A DNA stretch of 64,000 nt from Choricystis sp. odSpoLacu1 (lineage: Eukaryota; Chlorophyta; Trebouxiophyceae). The notes under the pieces were generated by a model. That model made no database searches. It was not told the origin of the DNA and saw nothing but the letters and a program-made list of their open reading frames with translations. The translations under genes and the position numbers were made by a program. This document shows positions 10,267 to 20,465 of this stretch, piece after piece; positions within the stretch are counted from its first letter, which is position 1, and each line of letters begins with the position of its first letter. The DNA is taken from NCBI GenBank assembly GCA_958009055.1, contig OY253653.1:248001-312000 (forward strand), read 5' to 3'.

Positions 10267-13155
10267 ATGGCGCCCGGCCGCCGCGGCTGTCGCGTCAGGG
10301 TGCGTGTGTTGGGGGGGGGGGGGCGGTCAACGCGCCTGCTCCCGCCGGCAGCGCGTGGGCCACGCCTCCTGCTCCTTCCCGGTCGCCGCCCAGCGCGGCG
10401 CGCAGCCCTCCACTGACGCCATGGTGGCCACAACATTTTACACACACACTGTCGCCAACCCCCGCCCCCTACCACCCCGCAGGCAGCGCTCGCGCTCCTT
10501 GCGCTGCTCGCCCCCGCGACCGCCACGCTCCCCGCAGCCCACTCCCACCACGCGGGCGCCGCCCTGGGAGATGTGTGGCAAGCGTTAACCAATGATCTGG
10601 GGGCCAAGGTGAGGGGTAGGGGAGGGAGGGGGGGGAGAGGGAGGAGGCACGTCCGAGGTTTTTGTTTTGTTTTCGACGGGTTGACCCTCCCCTTTCTCGA
10701 TCCTCCGCCTCCCCCACGCCTCGACGCGGGCTCGCGCACACACACGCCCTGTCCCCCAACACCCACCCCCCCACCCACACACACAACATGTATCGTCTGA
10801 AGCCGCCCCCTCCTCCCCCACCACGTCCCTCCCCCCTCTCACCGTGGCCGGCGCCTCCCTGACCGCGGGGGGCGCCCCCATCACCCTCATCGGCGCCAAC
10901 TGGTTTGGATTTGAGAATGGGCAGACGTTCGTGGATGACTTGTGGGCGGGCAAGGACACCGCGCTGACGCACGACGCGCTGACCGTGCTGTGGCGGATCA
11001 AGCTGCTGGGGTTCAACGCGCTGCGGCTGCCGTTTTCGTTCAAGGTGGGTTGTGTTTGTGTGTGGTGGTGGTGTGTGTGTGCGGTGGTGGCGGGGGGGAC
11101 GCGACAGAGAGAGGGGCGTCGCTCCACAAAAAGAAACACAAGGTAAGTTTTGACCTTCGTTTTGACCGCGCACCTCCCTCCTCCAGGACCTGGCCGCCTC
11201 CCCCAAACCTGTCACCCCGTTCTGCGCCTCCATCCCCCTGGCCGACGTGGTGGCGTCCGTGACCAAACCAGGGTGCAGCGTGCCGGCCGGGGTGGCGCCG
11301 CCGCCGTTGGTGAGGGAGAGAAGGGTGTGGGAGGCGTTACCCGTGGGAGGGAGCGAGAAAACGCGAAGAATCGACGCCCCCACCCCCTCCCACCCCTCTC
11401 AGTCTCCCACCTACCCCACCCCCCTCGGCCCCGCCAACGCCTCCGCCTGCAACGCGGCCGTGCCCACGTCCAGCACCCGGACCCGCTTCCTGTGGCTGCT
11501 GCGGACGGCGGTGGAGGCGGGCTTTTACATCATCATCGACGACCACATCTCGTACGACACGCTGTTACTCGACTCCCCCGACGAATGGGTGGCCGCCTGG
11601 GCGGCCCTGGCGGCCGACTTAGCAGCTGATCCGACTTTAGCGGGCACCGTGTTGCTGGACCTGGTCAACGAGCCCGACGCGCGCGGCGTCGGGTGGGCGA
11701 CTGGCCCAAACGGCAAGCCCGGCATGGCCCAGATGTACCTGCGCGCCATGGATGCCATCGACACCGTCCACCCGGCCGCTATCTACTTGATTGAAGGGTG
11801 TGGCCAGCTGGGCAGCGTGGCCATGAACTGGGGGGATGGGTACGCGACGGATGACGGCGTGGTGAAGGCGGGGGGCGTGACTTCAGCTGCCCCCTTCTTC
11901 GACGCGCTGCTGACTCGCCGCTACCGCAACCGGGTCGCGCTGGCGCCCCACATCTACCCGCCCTCTGTGTCGCTGCAGACTCAAGGGTGAGAGAGTGGGG
12001 GTGGGGAGGGGGGGGGCAGGGGGGAGGAGGAGGGTGGTGGGTGGCTTTGTATGGGGGGTGAAGATGATAATCACACATCAGAATATAGACACTTCCACCC
12101 GGGTCCATGTTCCTCAACCCCACAGCATCACCGACCCCGCCATGACCACCCGCCTGGACAACTCGTTCGGCTCCCTGGCGACCAAGGGCCACTGCCCGAG
12201 GAACGCCACCGCGTCTGCGCCTGCGTCTTGGGGGGTGCCGCCCGCCCCCCCCGCCCTCGCCGCCCCCCCGCTCCCCACCCCCTGCCTCCCCTTCCCCATC
12301 GTCATCGGTGAAGTCGGCTCCAAGCTGGCGACCCCGACTGACGTCAAGTTTTTGGTGGATTTTGGGAGGTACCTGGCGGCGGGGGGGAGTGTGGCGGGCG
12401 GGCGGCGCACGGCCGGCGTTTTCTGGTGGTCCTGGAACGCCAACAGCGGCGACACGGGCGGCCTCGTGGCCGACGACTGGGAGACGCCGGTGTGGCCCAA
12501 ACTGGACTGGATGACGGCGGTGGTGGGGTTGAAGCCGTGGAGCGTGAGCGTGAGCGTGAGCGTGAGTGGCACCGCGAGCGCGCCGGTGAGCGCGCCGCCG
12601 CCGCCGCGGGCGACACCGACGCCGCCTCCCCCTCCGCCGCCCACCACCACGCCGCCGCCGCCGCCTCCGCCCACCACCACCACGCCACCTTCCGCCCCCA
12701 CCCCCGCTCCCGCGCCTCCCTCCGTGGGCGGCGACGACACCGCCCTGTTGCTGGCGCCCCCGCTGACAGCTGGGACACCCCCCCCGTCCACCCCCGCCTC
12801 TTTCAACTGTCTTGCCTCCATCACGCGCGCTGAGAGGGCGCCCGAATCTCCGTCCCTGTGGACGGTGGAGGTGGCCCTGCCGGCCCGGGGCGCCCCTCCT
12901 CCCTGCTGCGGCCCCGTGCGGGTTCAATTCTTTGGGCCGGCGTACCAGCGCGCGCGCACCGCGCGCGCGTGGACGCCCGACGGCGACAGCGCCGCCCTCC
13001 CTGGCGGCGTGCTGACCGGCACGCTGGATGGGGGGCTGCCTCTGGAGGGCAGCGGTGCTGCCGCCTCCCTGGCTTACAGCGTGGACGCGGGGAGTGGGGG
13101 GGGGCGCCCCGCCGCGGTGGCGGTCAACGGGGTGCCGTGCGCGCTGGCGCGATGA
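10267..13155 (+). CDS. Second GH5 cellulase-like enzyme with C-terminal accessory module
   Basis: Paralogue of the gene at 6268-9007, about 714 residues. Proposed exons: 10267-10299, 10483-10615, 10803-11044, 11187-11309, 11403-11986, 12126-13155. Exons 1 and 2 together create a signal peptide (basic MAPGRRGCRVR, then AALALLALLAPATA), which supports that join. The exon 2 donor is unsure: GTGAGG at 10609 is the better signal but leaves the phases incompatible, while GTAGGG at 10616 keeps the frame. The barrel begins GANWFGFENGQ; the acid/base Glu is in LDLVNEPDARG and the nucleophile Glu in IVIGEVGSKL. The N-terminal module of the paralogue is absent. A Val-Ser repeat and Pro/Thr linker lead to a Cys-containing C-terminal module (starting FNCLASITRAE). 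Confidence 0.8.
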
Positions 13156-13370
13156 GAGAGAGAGAGTGTGCTTTTTTTCCTTCTTTTTTTTTTTTTCTAT
13201 TGCTTTGGGGGCAAACGCAAAAGACTGCAATTTTGTGCGAAGTATGTATGGTAGGGTGAACGGGTGAGAAAAAGCGGGGGTGTGAAAGAGAGGAGGGGTT
13301 CTTTTCTTTTTTTAACACGACTAGTCGCATTTGCGGCTTCTCCTCCCCGCCGCCCCCTCTCCTCGCCACC

Positions 13371-14722
13371 ATGCTCGCCCCACGCGCCCTCCACCTGGTG
13401 TCGAGTACTCTACACCTCCCCAGCGCTTGGCGGGTGCCCCCCTGCCTCCGCCCCCGCCGCGTAGCGGCCGCCGCGCGCGCTGCGTCCCTGCCGCCGCCCC
13501 CCACCGGCTCCACCCGGGTCGCCGTCCTTGCCGGCTTCCTGGGCGCGGGCAAAACAACCACACTGGCCCACCTGCTTGGCGGGGCTGCACCGCCTGGCGT
13601 GAGGATTGTCGTCAACGACGTGGGCGCTGTCAACGTGGACGCCGCGCTTTTGGCGGCGGGCGTTGCGCCGCCCTCCGCCACCACCACCACCACCACGTCC
13701 ACGCCCTTCATCACCCCTCTCACAGCCGGGTGTGCCTGCTGCACCCTGGCAGACGAACTGACCGCCGCCGTCTCGGCTGCCGCCGCCGACGACGGCTGCG
13801 GCTGGCTGCTCGTCGAGTGCACCGGCGTCGCGTCCCCGGGGCCCGTCGCTGACGCCGTCGCCGCCGCCGGCGCCAGCGTCGACCTGGCGGCCGTGGTGAC
13901 GGTGGTGGATGCCGTCACGTTTGGCGACGCGGTGGCGGGCAAAGGGGTGGGGTTTGGCAGTGCCGGCGCTGGCCACGACGCTGACGCTGACGACGACGAC
14001 ACCGCCGCCGCGGTCGCCGAGCTCCTGGCCGACCAAGTCGAAGGCGCGGACGTCATCCTGCTGAACAAGGTGGACCTCGCGTCGCCGGCCCAGGTGGCGG
14101 CGGCGACTGCGGCCGCGCGCGCGCGCTCAACCCAGGGGCGTTGCTGCACGCCACCACGCATGGCGCCCTGCCCCCGGGCGCGCTGGCCGATGCGGCGGGG
14201 GTCGGCATCCCGGCCTGGGTGGCCGCCCTGGATGCCGCCGCGGAGTCGAGGCGGGCGGCGGGCGGTGGTGGTGGCGCGCCGTCGTCGGCGCACGCGCACA
14301 CACACACGCACGACAGTCACCACCACCACCACCACGCCGCCCCCACCTTCTCCACGTTTGCCTACCACGCCGACCGCCCCTTCCACCCGGCCCGCTTGCT
14401 GGACGCGCTCACATCAGACGCGCCGTGGGGGGGGGTGCTGCGGTCCAAGGGTTTTTTCTGGGTCGCGACCCGCCCCACGATCGCGGGCGCGTGGTGTGGG
14501 GCGGGGGGTGGGTGGGCGGGCGAGCCCAGCCATGCGTGGAGTGAGGGCGAAGCCTCCGCCACCGACGTCGTGTTCATTGGGGGGGCGGGCATGCGGCAGG
14601 CGGCGGTGGTGGCTGCACTTGACTCGGCGTTGGTAACGGATGAGGAGGCAAAGGCTGGCCCGACCGCCTGGGCGGCGTTTGACGATCCGTTGCCGGCGTG
14701 GGAGGTGGAGGATGAAGAGTGA
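13371..14722 (+). CDS. G3E-family GTPase (COG0523/CobW-type zinc metallochaperone), apparent frameshift
   Basis: The N-terminus looks like an organelle transit peptide. Walker A GFLGAGKTT is near residues 55-63, the metal-binding CxCC motif (CACC) at 121-124, and the G4 motif NKVDL follows. The C-terminal half contains a His-rich stretch (HAHTHTHDSHHHHHH) and a second domain typical of the family. COG0523 proteins deliver zinc or other metals to client proteins using GTP; the specific metal here is not known. The frame changes in a GC-dinucleotide run (14114-14126): the expected family sequence ALNPGALLHATTHG continues in another frame immediately after. This fits two surplus bases or one missing base, so the gene is either broken or mis-sequenced. 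Total length would be about 450 residues. Confidence 0.85.
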
Positions 14723-14892
14723 ATGATTGTTTCGCTACAGAGAATGAACTGCGGCTTGTGTGTGGGGCGTGTAGACAAAACGTGAAAAGCGAGAGGGTGG
14801 GGCCGTCGAGCGAAAAACAAAAAACAACACACTTTGGCGCCTTTCTTTCCCGCGGCTCCCCGCGCGCCGTGTTTCCTTCCCCCTCACCACCA

Positions 14893-15888
14893 ATGCGCCG
14901 AGCAGCTGCTACCCTGCTGGCCCGGTCCCTAGCGGCCGACGCGGGCGCCCGCGCCGTGGCGTCGTCCGCGCGCGCGGGCGGGACGCACGTGGGCGACGAA
15001 CTCTTCTGCCGCCAGCGCTCCCGCATCACCCTCGGCAACCGGGTCCCCACCCTCAGCCCGGACGCGTGGGTGGCTCCCAACGCGGTGCTGGTGGGGGACG
15101 TGGACTTGTACGACCAGGTGCGTGGGGGGTGGGAATGAGGGAACAAAGAAGGAAAAGAGGGCGAACTGGAATTGGGGCTGTGTTTGTGCACGCCGTCTCC
15201 CCCTTCCCCCCGCTTGCCCACGCTGTGGACGCACTGAGCGAGTTGGAGTTCGCTGCTGTCGGTGGGGCCCAGTCATTGAGTTCACGGCCCCCGCGATCCG
15301 GAGTGTTGACACGCCGCCGCGATCCCCACATCCCTCTCCTCACCGACCCCGACCCCCACACACCCTCCACACACACACACCCCTCAGGTTGTCGTCTGGC
15401 ACGGCGCTGTCCTGCGCGGCGACCTGAACGCGGTGCGCGTGGGCGCCTTCTCCTCCGTTGGCGCGCGGAGTGTCCTGCACGCCGCGCGGTCGACCCCGAC
15501 CGGCCTGCCCGCCGCCACCGTCGTGGGCCGGTCCGTCACCATTGGCGACCGCTGTCTGCTGCGGTCGGCCACCGTGGGGGATGGTGCCGTGCTGGGGGAG
15601 GGGTGCGTGCTGCTGGAGGGGAGTGTCGTCGGCGCGGGCGCCGTCCTGCAACCCGGCACCGTCGTCCCGCCCGGCCGCCTCGTTCCCCCCGCCCAGGTAT
15701 GGGGCGGCAAACCCGCCCGCCACGTGCGGGACTTGTCCAAGGACGAGGTGGCTGCCAACACGGCAGCCGCAGACCGCGCTGCTGCCCTCGCCTCGTCCTA
15801 CGCGGCTGAAGAGCTGCCGGAGGGCGGCTTCATCTACCGCGACGCGGAGCGGGTGAGGCGGGAGGCGGCCAAGGGCAAGGCGGCGTGA
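14893..15888 (+). CDS. Gamma-carbonic-anhydrase-like protein (mitochondrial complex I, CAL type)
   Basis: Two exons, 14893-15117 and 15388-15888, phase 0, 241 residues. The intron is G/T-rich at its start and ends CACACCCCTCAG. The N-terminus is Arg/Ala-rich, as in mitochondrial presequences. The body is a left-handed beta-helix of hexapeptide repeats (RGDLNAVRVGAFSSVG and VTIGDRCLLRSATVGDGA). In active gamma-CAs the latter block carries two zinc-binding His (VTVGHSAVLHGC type); here those positions are Asp and Arg, while the first His (SVLHAA) remains. Loss of these ligands and the LLRS sequence are typical of plant CAL subunits of the complex I gamma-CA domain, which need not be catalytic. 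The C-terminal WGGKPARHVRDL is also family-typical. Confidence 0.85.
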
Positions 15889-16022
15889 TTGATTGGATGT
15901 GTCGTGTTTTCTTTTTGATTGTATTTTTTCCTTTTTTCTTTCCTTCAGACTCACACAAAAAAACGGTGTTTCTTTCACAAAAACAAAGCCAAATAACAAA
16001 GCAAATCATCTCCTTTCTCTCA

Positions 16023-17217
16023 TCACACGCCTCCCATGGCGTTGACGTCAGGGTTGGACTGCAGCCCCACGTCGGCCGCCCTCTTCACCTCGTATTCCTT
16101 CAACTGCTTCACCTCCCCAATGCCCAGCGTCGGCGGCAGCCTCAGTCCGCCCACACGCACTCGTTTCAGGGTTTCGACATCGTGGCCGGCTGTACGGACC
16201 AGGGCGCGGACTTCGTGGTGGCGCCCCTCGGCGACAACCACGCGCACCCGCCGCGCCGATTTTGGGTCCCCCGTGGCCTTGGGGGGCGCCACCACGGCCA
16301 CGGGGGCCACGTGCACGCCGTCCACATCTGTGCCGGCGGCGATGGCTTCCAAGTCGGCGCGGGTGGGGGGGCGGGCGAGGGTGACCACGTATTCACGTGT
16401 CACCCCCGACGACGGGTGGGCCACCCGATTCGCCCAGTCGCCATCATTGGTCACCAGGATCAGCCCCGTAGTCGCCGCATCCAGCCGCCCCACCGTGAAC
16501 AGGCGGGGGGGGGGGGTGCCGGGGGGGGCACGCTCGCGCCAGCGCGCGGTCCACCCGGCGAGCAAGTCCGTGACCAGCCGCCGCCTCGGCCCCCCCCGGG
16601 CCGCGGCCGCCCCCCCTTCCGCGGTGCAGTGGTACCCTTTGGGCTTGTTGATGGCAAAGTAGAGCTTGGGGGCGGCGCGCGGGACGCGCTTGCCGTCGAC
16701 GGCCACGTTGTCGACCGTCGGCCTCACCTTGGTGGCGGGTGACGTCACCGCCACCCCATTGACGGACACGCGGCCCGTGGTCACCATGTCGATGGCGGCG
16801 CGGCGGGATGCGAGGCCGGCGTCGGCGATGGCCTAGGGTAGGAGGGAAGTGGGGAAGTGGAGGTGGGGTGGTGGTGGTGAGAAGGGCGACACAGCCAGTG
16901 TCTCGCTCGCTCCTTCCGACACACTCCTTTCAACAAACACTACTCACCTTGGCCACCCACATCGACCCATCGTCCCCGGTGTCGGCGCCCTTGCCGCCGC
17001 GCGCGCCGCTCGCGCTGCGGCCGCCGCCGCGGCCGCCCCGGCCGGCGGACCGGCCGCCTCGTCCCGACCCCGCGCCGCGTCCACGGCCGGCGGAAGACGA
17101 TGTGCGCCCACCTTCACGCTTGACGGGCGGGCGGCGGGGGGTGGGGCGGGGCGGGAAGCGCGGCGCCGAGGACGACGCGACGCATGGGGTGGGCGGGGGG
17201 CGCGGCGAGGCGCGCAT
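16023..17217 (-). CDS. RsuA/RluB-type RNA pseudouridine synthase
   Basis: Isomerises uridine to pseudouridine in rRNA, probably in an organelle. Two exons, 17217-16948 (90 residues) and 16832-16023 (269 residues), with a 115-nt intron (GTGAGT...CCCTAG) in phase 0. The first exon encodes a basic Arg/Gly/Ser-rich leader that could be a transit peptide. Next comes an S4-type RNA-binding segment (GLASRRAAIDMVTTGRVSVN), then the catalytic domain with KPKGYHCT and the catalytic Asp in VGRLDAATTGLILVTNDG. The target uridine cannot be predicted from sequence. It ends 134 bp from the convergent gamma-CAL gene. Confidence 0.88.
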
Positions 17218-17419
17218 TGGAAGGTGTGTGTGGGGGTGAGTGATGAAAGGAGTGTCGACGTGGAGTGTGTGTGGGGCGAGGAGAAGCGGCGGCGGCAGGG
17301 AGCGTGTGTAGGGGCGGGGAGGCTAGCGAGACTTGACAGCCTCGCTCTCTTCGTGTGTTGTGTTTCGACACCCAGCCGTCGCGCCTCTCTTACCTCTGTT
17401 TCTACACACCCACGTGTCC

Positions 17420-18121
17420 TCAGGACGTTTCCTGATCTAAAACAAAAAGCCTCCTCTCCACGCCTCCCCTCTCCAACTCGCCCGCACTCACAACAGCGCG
17501 CTCAGCGTTGGCAAACGTTCTGCCCGTCAACGCTGCCAGCACGCCCGCGTGCGACACCAGCGCCACGACATCAGCCCCGCCCAACGCGAGCAGCGAGGCC
17601 CGCAGGGCAGCCATGCGGTCGGCAAACTGGGCGTCGGTTTCTGGAAGCACGGCGCCTCCCGGCGCCAGCCCGAGTTGAGCATCCCCCCCGTGCCACCACG
17701 GGCTGTCCTGCGGCAGCGCGCTGTGGTCGACGTGTGGCCACGCCGCCTCCAGTGCGGGGCGGGGGGCACCCACATCGGAGGCTAGCCACAGACGTTCAGA
17801 GGCCAGGGGGAGAGACGCCATCGCGGTGTGGCCCGGAAACGCGAGCGACGCGGTGTGCAGCGCGCGCGTGAGCGGTGACGCGAGCACGACGCACGGTGCC
17901 GCCAGCCCCGCCCCTGCCAGCGACCTGGCCAGGGCTTTAGCTTGGCGAATGCCCTCGGGCGTCAGAGTCGTGTCGTAGTGCAGGGGGTCGGTGAATCCGG
18001 CGTCTCCATAACGCAGCCCTGGGGGCAGACGGCCGAGGTGCACGTTTGTCTTTGTCACGCCGTGCCGCACCAGGATGAAGGTGGAGGGGCCACAGCGGGT
18101 GGGGCTGGTGGGTCGTCGCAT
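17420..18121 (-). CDS. Histidine-phosphatase / phosphoglycerate-mutase-like protein
   Basis: Uninterrupted frame of 233 residues starting at the Met at 18121. The phosphate-accepting His lies in FILVRHGVTKTN (residues 16-27), the conserved SPLTRALHTA block follows, and the second catalytic His is in VALVSHAGVLAALTG near the C-terminus. These define the branch-1 histidine phosphatase fold; the true substrate is unknown. There is a possible 55-nt intron at 17437-17491 (GTGAGT...TTTTAG). If used, it would replace the last ~23 residues and extend the gene toward 17300. I prefer the unspliced version because 55 nt is shorter than any other intron I place. It is divergent from the Ala-rich gene, with only 138 bp between starts. 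Confidence 0.8.
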   Translation of the reverse strand: MRRPTSPTRCGPSTFILVRHGVTKTNVHLGRLPPGLRYGDAGFTDPLHYDTTLTPEGIRQAKALARSLAGAGLAAPCVVLASPLTRALHTASLAFPGHTAMASLPLASERLWLASDVGAPRPALEAAWPHVDHSALPQDSPWWHGGDAQLGLAPGGAVLPETDAQFADRMAALRASLLALGGADVVALVSHAGVLAALTGRTFANAERAVVSAGELERGGVERRLFVLDQETS

Positions 18122-18259
18122 CGTGGGACCGATGTGATCGAAGTCGGGGCGACGGGGGTCGGACGAAATGCGGCAGAGAGTTTTTTTTTTTTTTTTGTAT
18201 TCGACGTCGAAAACTCTCGAGCCAAAAATAACACCGCCTCTCCCCCACTCTCTCCACAC
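18122..18259. promoter_or_regulatory. Short divergent intergenic region
   Basis: Only 138 bp separate the start codons of the histidine phosphatase gene (minus) and the Ala-rich gene (plus), so both 5' leaders and core promoters must fit here. It contains a 16-base T run near 18180-18196 (plus-strand view). No TATA-like element is evident. Confidence 0.5.
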
Positions 18260-20405
18260 ATGACCTCCCTCCCTCCCACCCCCATCCTCCCCTCCTGGGC
18301 GGGCCCCGTCGCCCGGGCGGCCGCCTCCCGGGCGGCCGCCGCCCGGGCCGCCCTGGCGGCCGCGACTGCGGAGTTGGGCGACGTTCGCGCGCGCACGGCC
18401 CGCCTCATCGCCCACGGCGCCGCCGTCGACGCCGACCGGGGGCGGGTCCGGGCACGGCGAGAGGTGGCTGATGGTACCGCCGCCGCCGCCCGAGCGGCGG
18501 GCGCGCTAGCGGCGGCTGCAGCCACGGCGGAGCGCAGCGCCGAGACGCGCGCCGCTGCGGCTCTCGCCGACGCGACCGACGCCACCCATGCCGCCACGGC
18601 GGGCGTGCTGGCCGCGTGTGAACGCGTGGACAGCGTGCGCGCGGTGCGGGGCGATGCAGAGGGGAGGGCGGCGGCCGCCGCGTCGGCGACGCGTGCGGTC
18701 GAGGAGCAGCACGCTGCCGCCGAGCGCGCCGCCGCGCGTGCGGGGGCGGCGGCCGCAACCGCGGCGGCCGCCACGGTACGTGCACGCGCGAATGCCGCTG
18801 CAGCTGCTGCTCGGGCGGATGCGGCGGAAGAAGACGCGCAGACCGCGCGTGCCGGCCGCGACGCAGTTGCGCGAGAGCTGGCCGCTGCCACCACCGCGCG
18901 CGAAGGCGCGGCGCGCGGTGGCGCGCCGCTGCGGACGCCGCGTCGACGGCACGCGGGGCGGCTGGCGCTGCAGCCAGCGCGGCGGCAGAGGCGGCGTCCC
19001 GCCAGCGGCGGGCCGAGGCGGGAGTGGCTGCGCGGCAGCGGTCGCTCGACGCGACGCGGTCGCGGTGGCAGACGCCGAGCGCGCCGCCCGGCGTGCCGCG
19101 GAGGCGTCGGTGGCCGCCACCATCGACGCCCGCGCCGCTCGCGCGGCCGCGGACGGCGCGGTGGCCCGCGCGGCGGCCGCGGCGAGCGCGGGGGCGGGCG
19201 CGACGGCGCGCGCGGCTGGCGAGCGCGTCGCGGCCGCGACCGCGCGCGCTCGTGCAGGCGCCGCCCGCTCAGCGGAGGCTGCCGCCAAGGCCACCGTGCA
19301 TGGTGCAGCCTCGTCGTCTGCGTCAGAGGCTGACAGAGCGGCCGCGCTGGATGCGGCGCTGGCAGAGGGGACCGCGCGCCGCGCGGCTGCTGTTTCCTCT
19401 GCCCGCGCCGCGTCCCTGCGCCGCGCCGCCGCCGACGCGGCCCTGGCAGCCGCCACCACCCGCGACCGTGACGCCGACCGCGAGGCCGCCTCGTCGCGCG
19501 GGCGGGAGCTCGGGGCTCGGGCGTCGCTGGAGGCCGTCGCGTCATCATCGCTCGCGGCTGATGAAGCTCTCTTCGCCGCCGAGTTTGCCCTGCTGCTCGC
19601 GCGTGCCGCCTCCCGCGCCGCGGGAGGGGGCGCCCTATCGGCTGCCGCCGACCTGGCGGCCGCCAGGAAGGCGGCCGCTAAAGCAGAGGAGGAGGCGGGG
19701 GTGGCTGCCGCGGCCGCGGCACGCGACGAGGCCGACACTCTCGAGGCAGCCGCCGCCCTGGCCCGCGCCCGCACAGCGGCGACGGCGAGGCGCCAGCAAA
19801 GCGACGCCGCGGCTCACGACCTGGCTGTGGCGGCAGCTTCTGCCGACGCGGCGCGGCGCGCGGTGGTGACCTCGCGGCGTGCGCGTGCCGCTGCCTTGGT
19901 TGACCGCGACTGCGCTGCGCTGGCCTTAAAGCAGGCGACCGCCCGCCTGGAACGTGCTCATGCCAAAGCGGCGGGCGTGGGTGGCAGGGACGACGGTGGC
20001 GCTGCTGCCGTGGCTGCCGCGACCGCGCGCGCGGCCGAAGCGGCGGCCCGCTCCGCCGTCGCCCGCGCTGCCGCCTCCAGCCGGGCAGCCGCCACCGCCA
20101 AAGCACGTTATGGCAGGCTGGTGGCGGGCGGCACCGCGGTGGCGGACGGGGGGGCGGGGCCGGCGGCTGCCGTGGCGGCGGCGGCCGACGCCGAGCGAGT
20201 CGCCTCGACGGCGGCGGCGGCCGCTGCTCGAGCCGACGCGGCCACCGCTCGCGCCGCCGCCGCCGAACTGGATGAAGCCACAGCGTCCCTGCGCGCGTCG
20301 CTGGGGGGAGGGGAGGCGGCGGCCACCGCGTGCGCACGCGCAGAGGCGGCGCGGTTGGAGGCCGCGATTGCGGTGGCGCACGAGAGACGGTGCGGGGTGA
20401 CGTGA
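18260..20405 (+). CDS. Extremely Ala-rich helical (coiled-coil-like) protein, two apparent frameshifts
   Basis: About 715 residues from the Met at 18260, dominated by Ala with regularly spaced Arg, Glu, Asp, Ser and Thr, predicting long uninterrupted alpha-helix or coiled coil. I recognise no family. The Ala/Arg/Glu pattern moves from one frame to a second near 18905-18930 and to a third near 19030-19045. The middle stretch (with AAADAASTARGAA and AAAEAASRQRRAEAG) keeps the same composition, which argues that all three pieces belong together. Each switch fits one missing or two surplus bases. Because any frame of such DNA can look Ala/Arg-rich, exact switch points are uncertain. It ends 60 bp from the convergent CcdA gene. 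Confidence 0.6.
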
Positions 20406-20465
20406 TGTGATGTGAAAGCAAATGGGAGTGTTTACAAAGTACACATTTCTAGGGGATTCAAACGA

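Noticed and set aside
17437..17491. 55-nt candidate intron in the histidine phosphatase gene
   Set aside because: Splice signals are good, but it is shorter than all other introns here and the spliced reading adds unconvincing sequence. The unspliced frame ends properly. Kept only as an alternative.
18055..19774. Long Ser/Arg/Ala-rich frames antisense to the Ala-rich gene
   Set aside because: They are complements of GCN-rich codons. The plus-strand frames show a more regular helical pattern and a good start codon.
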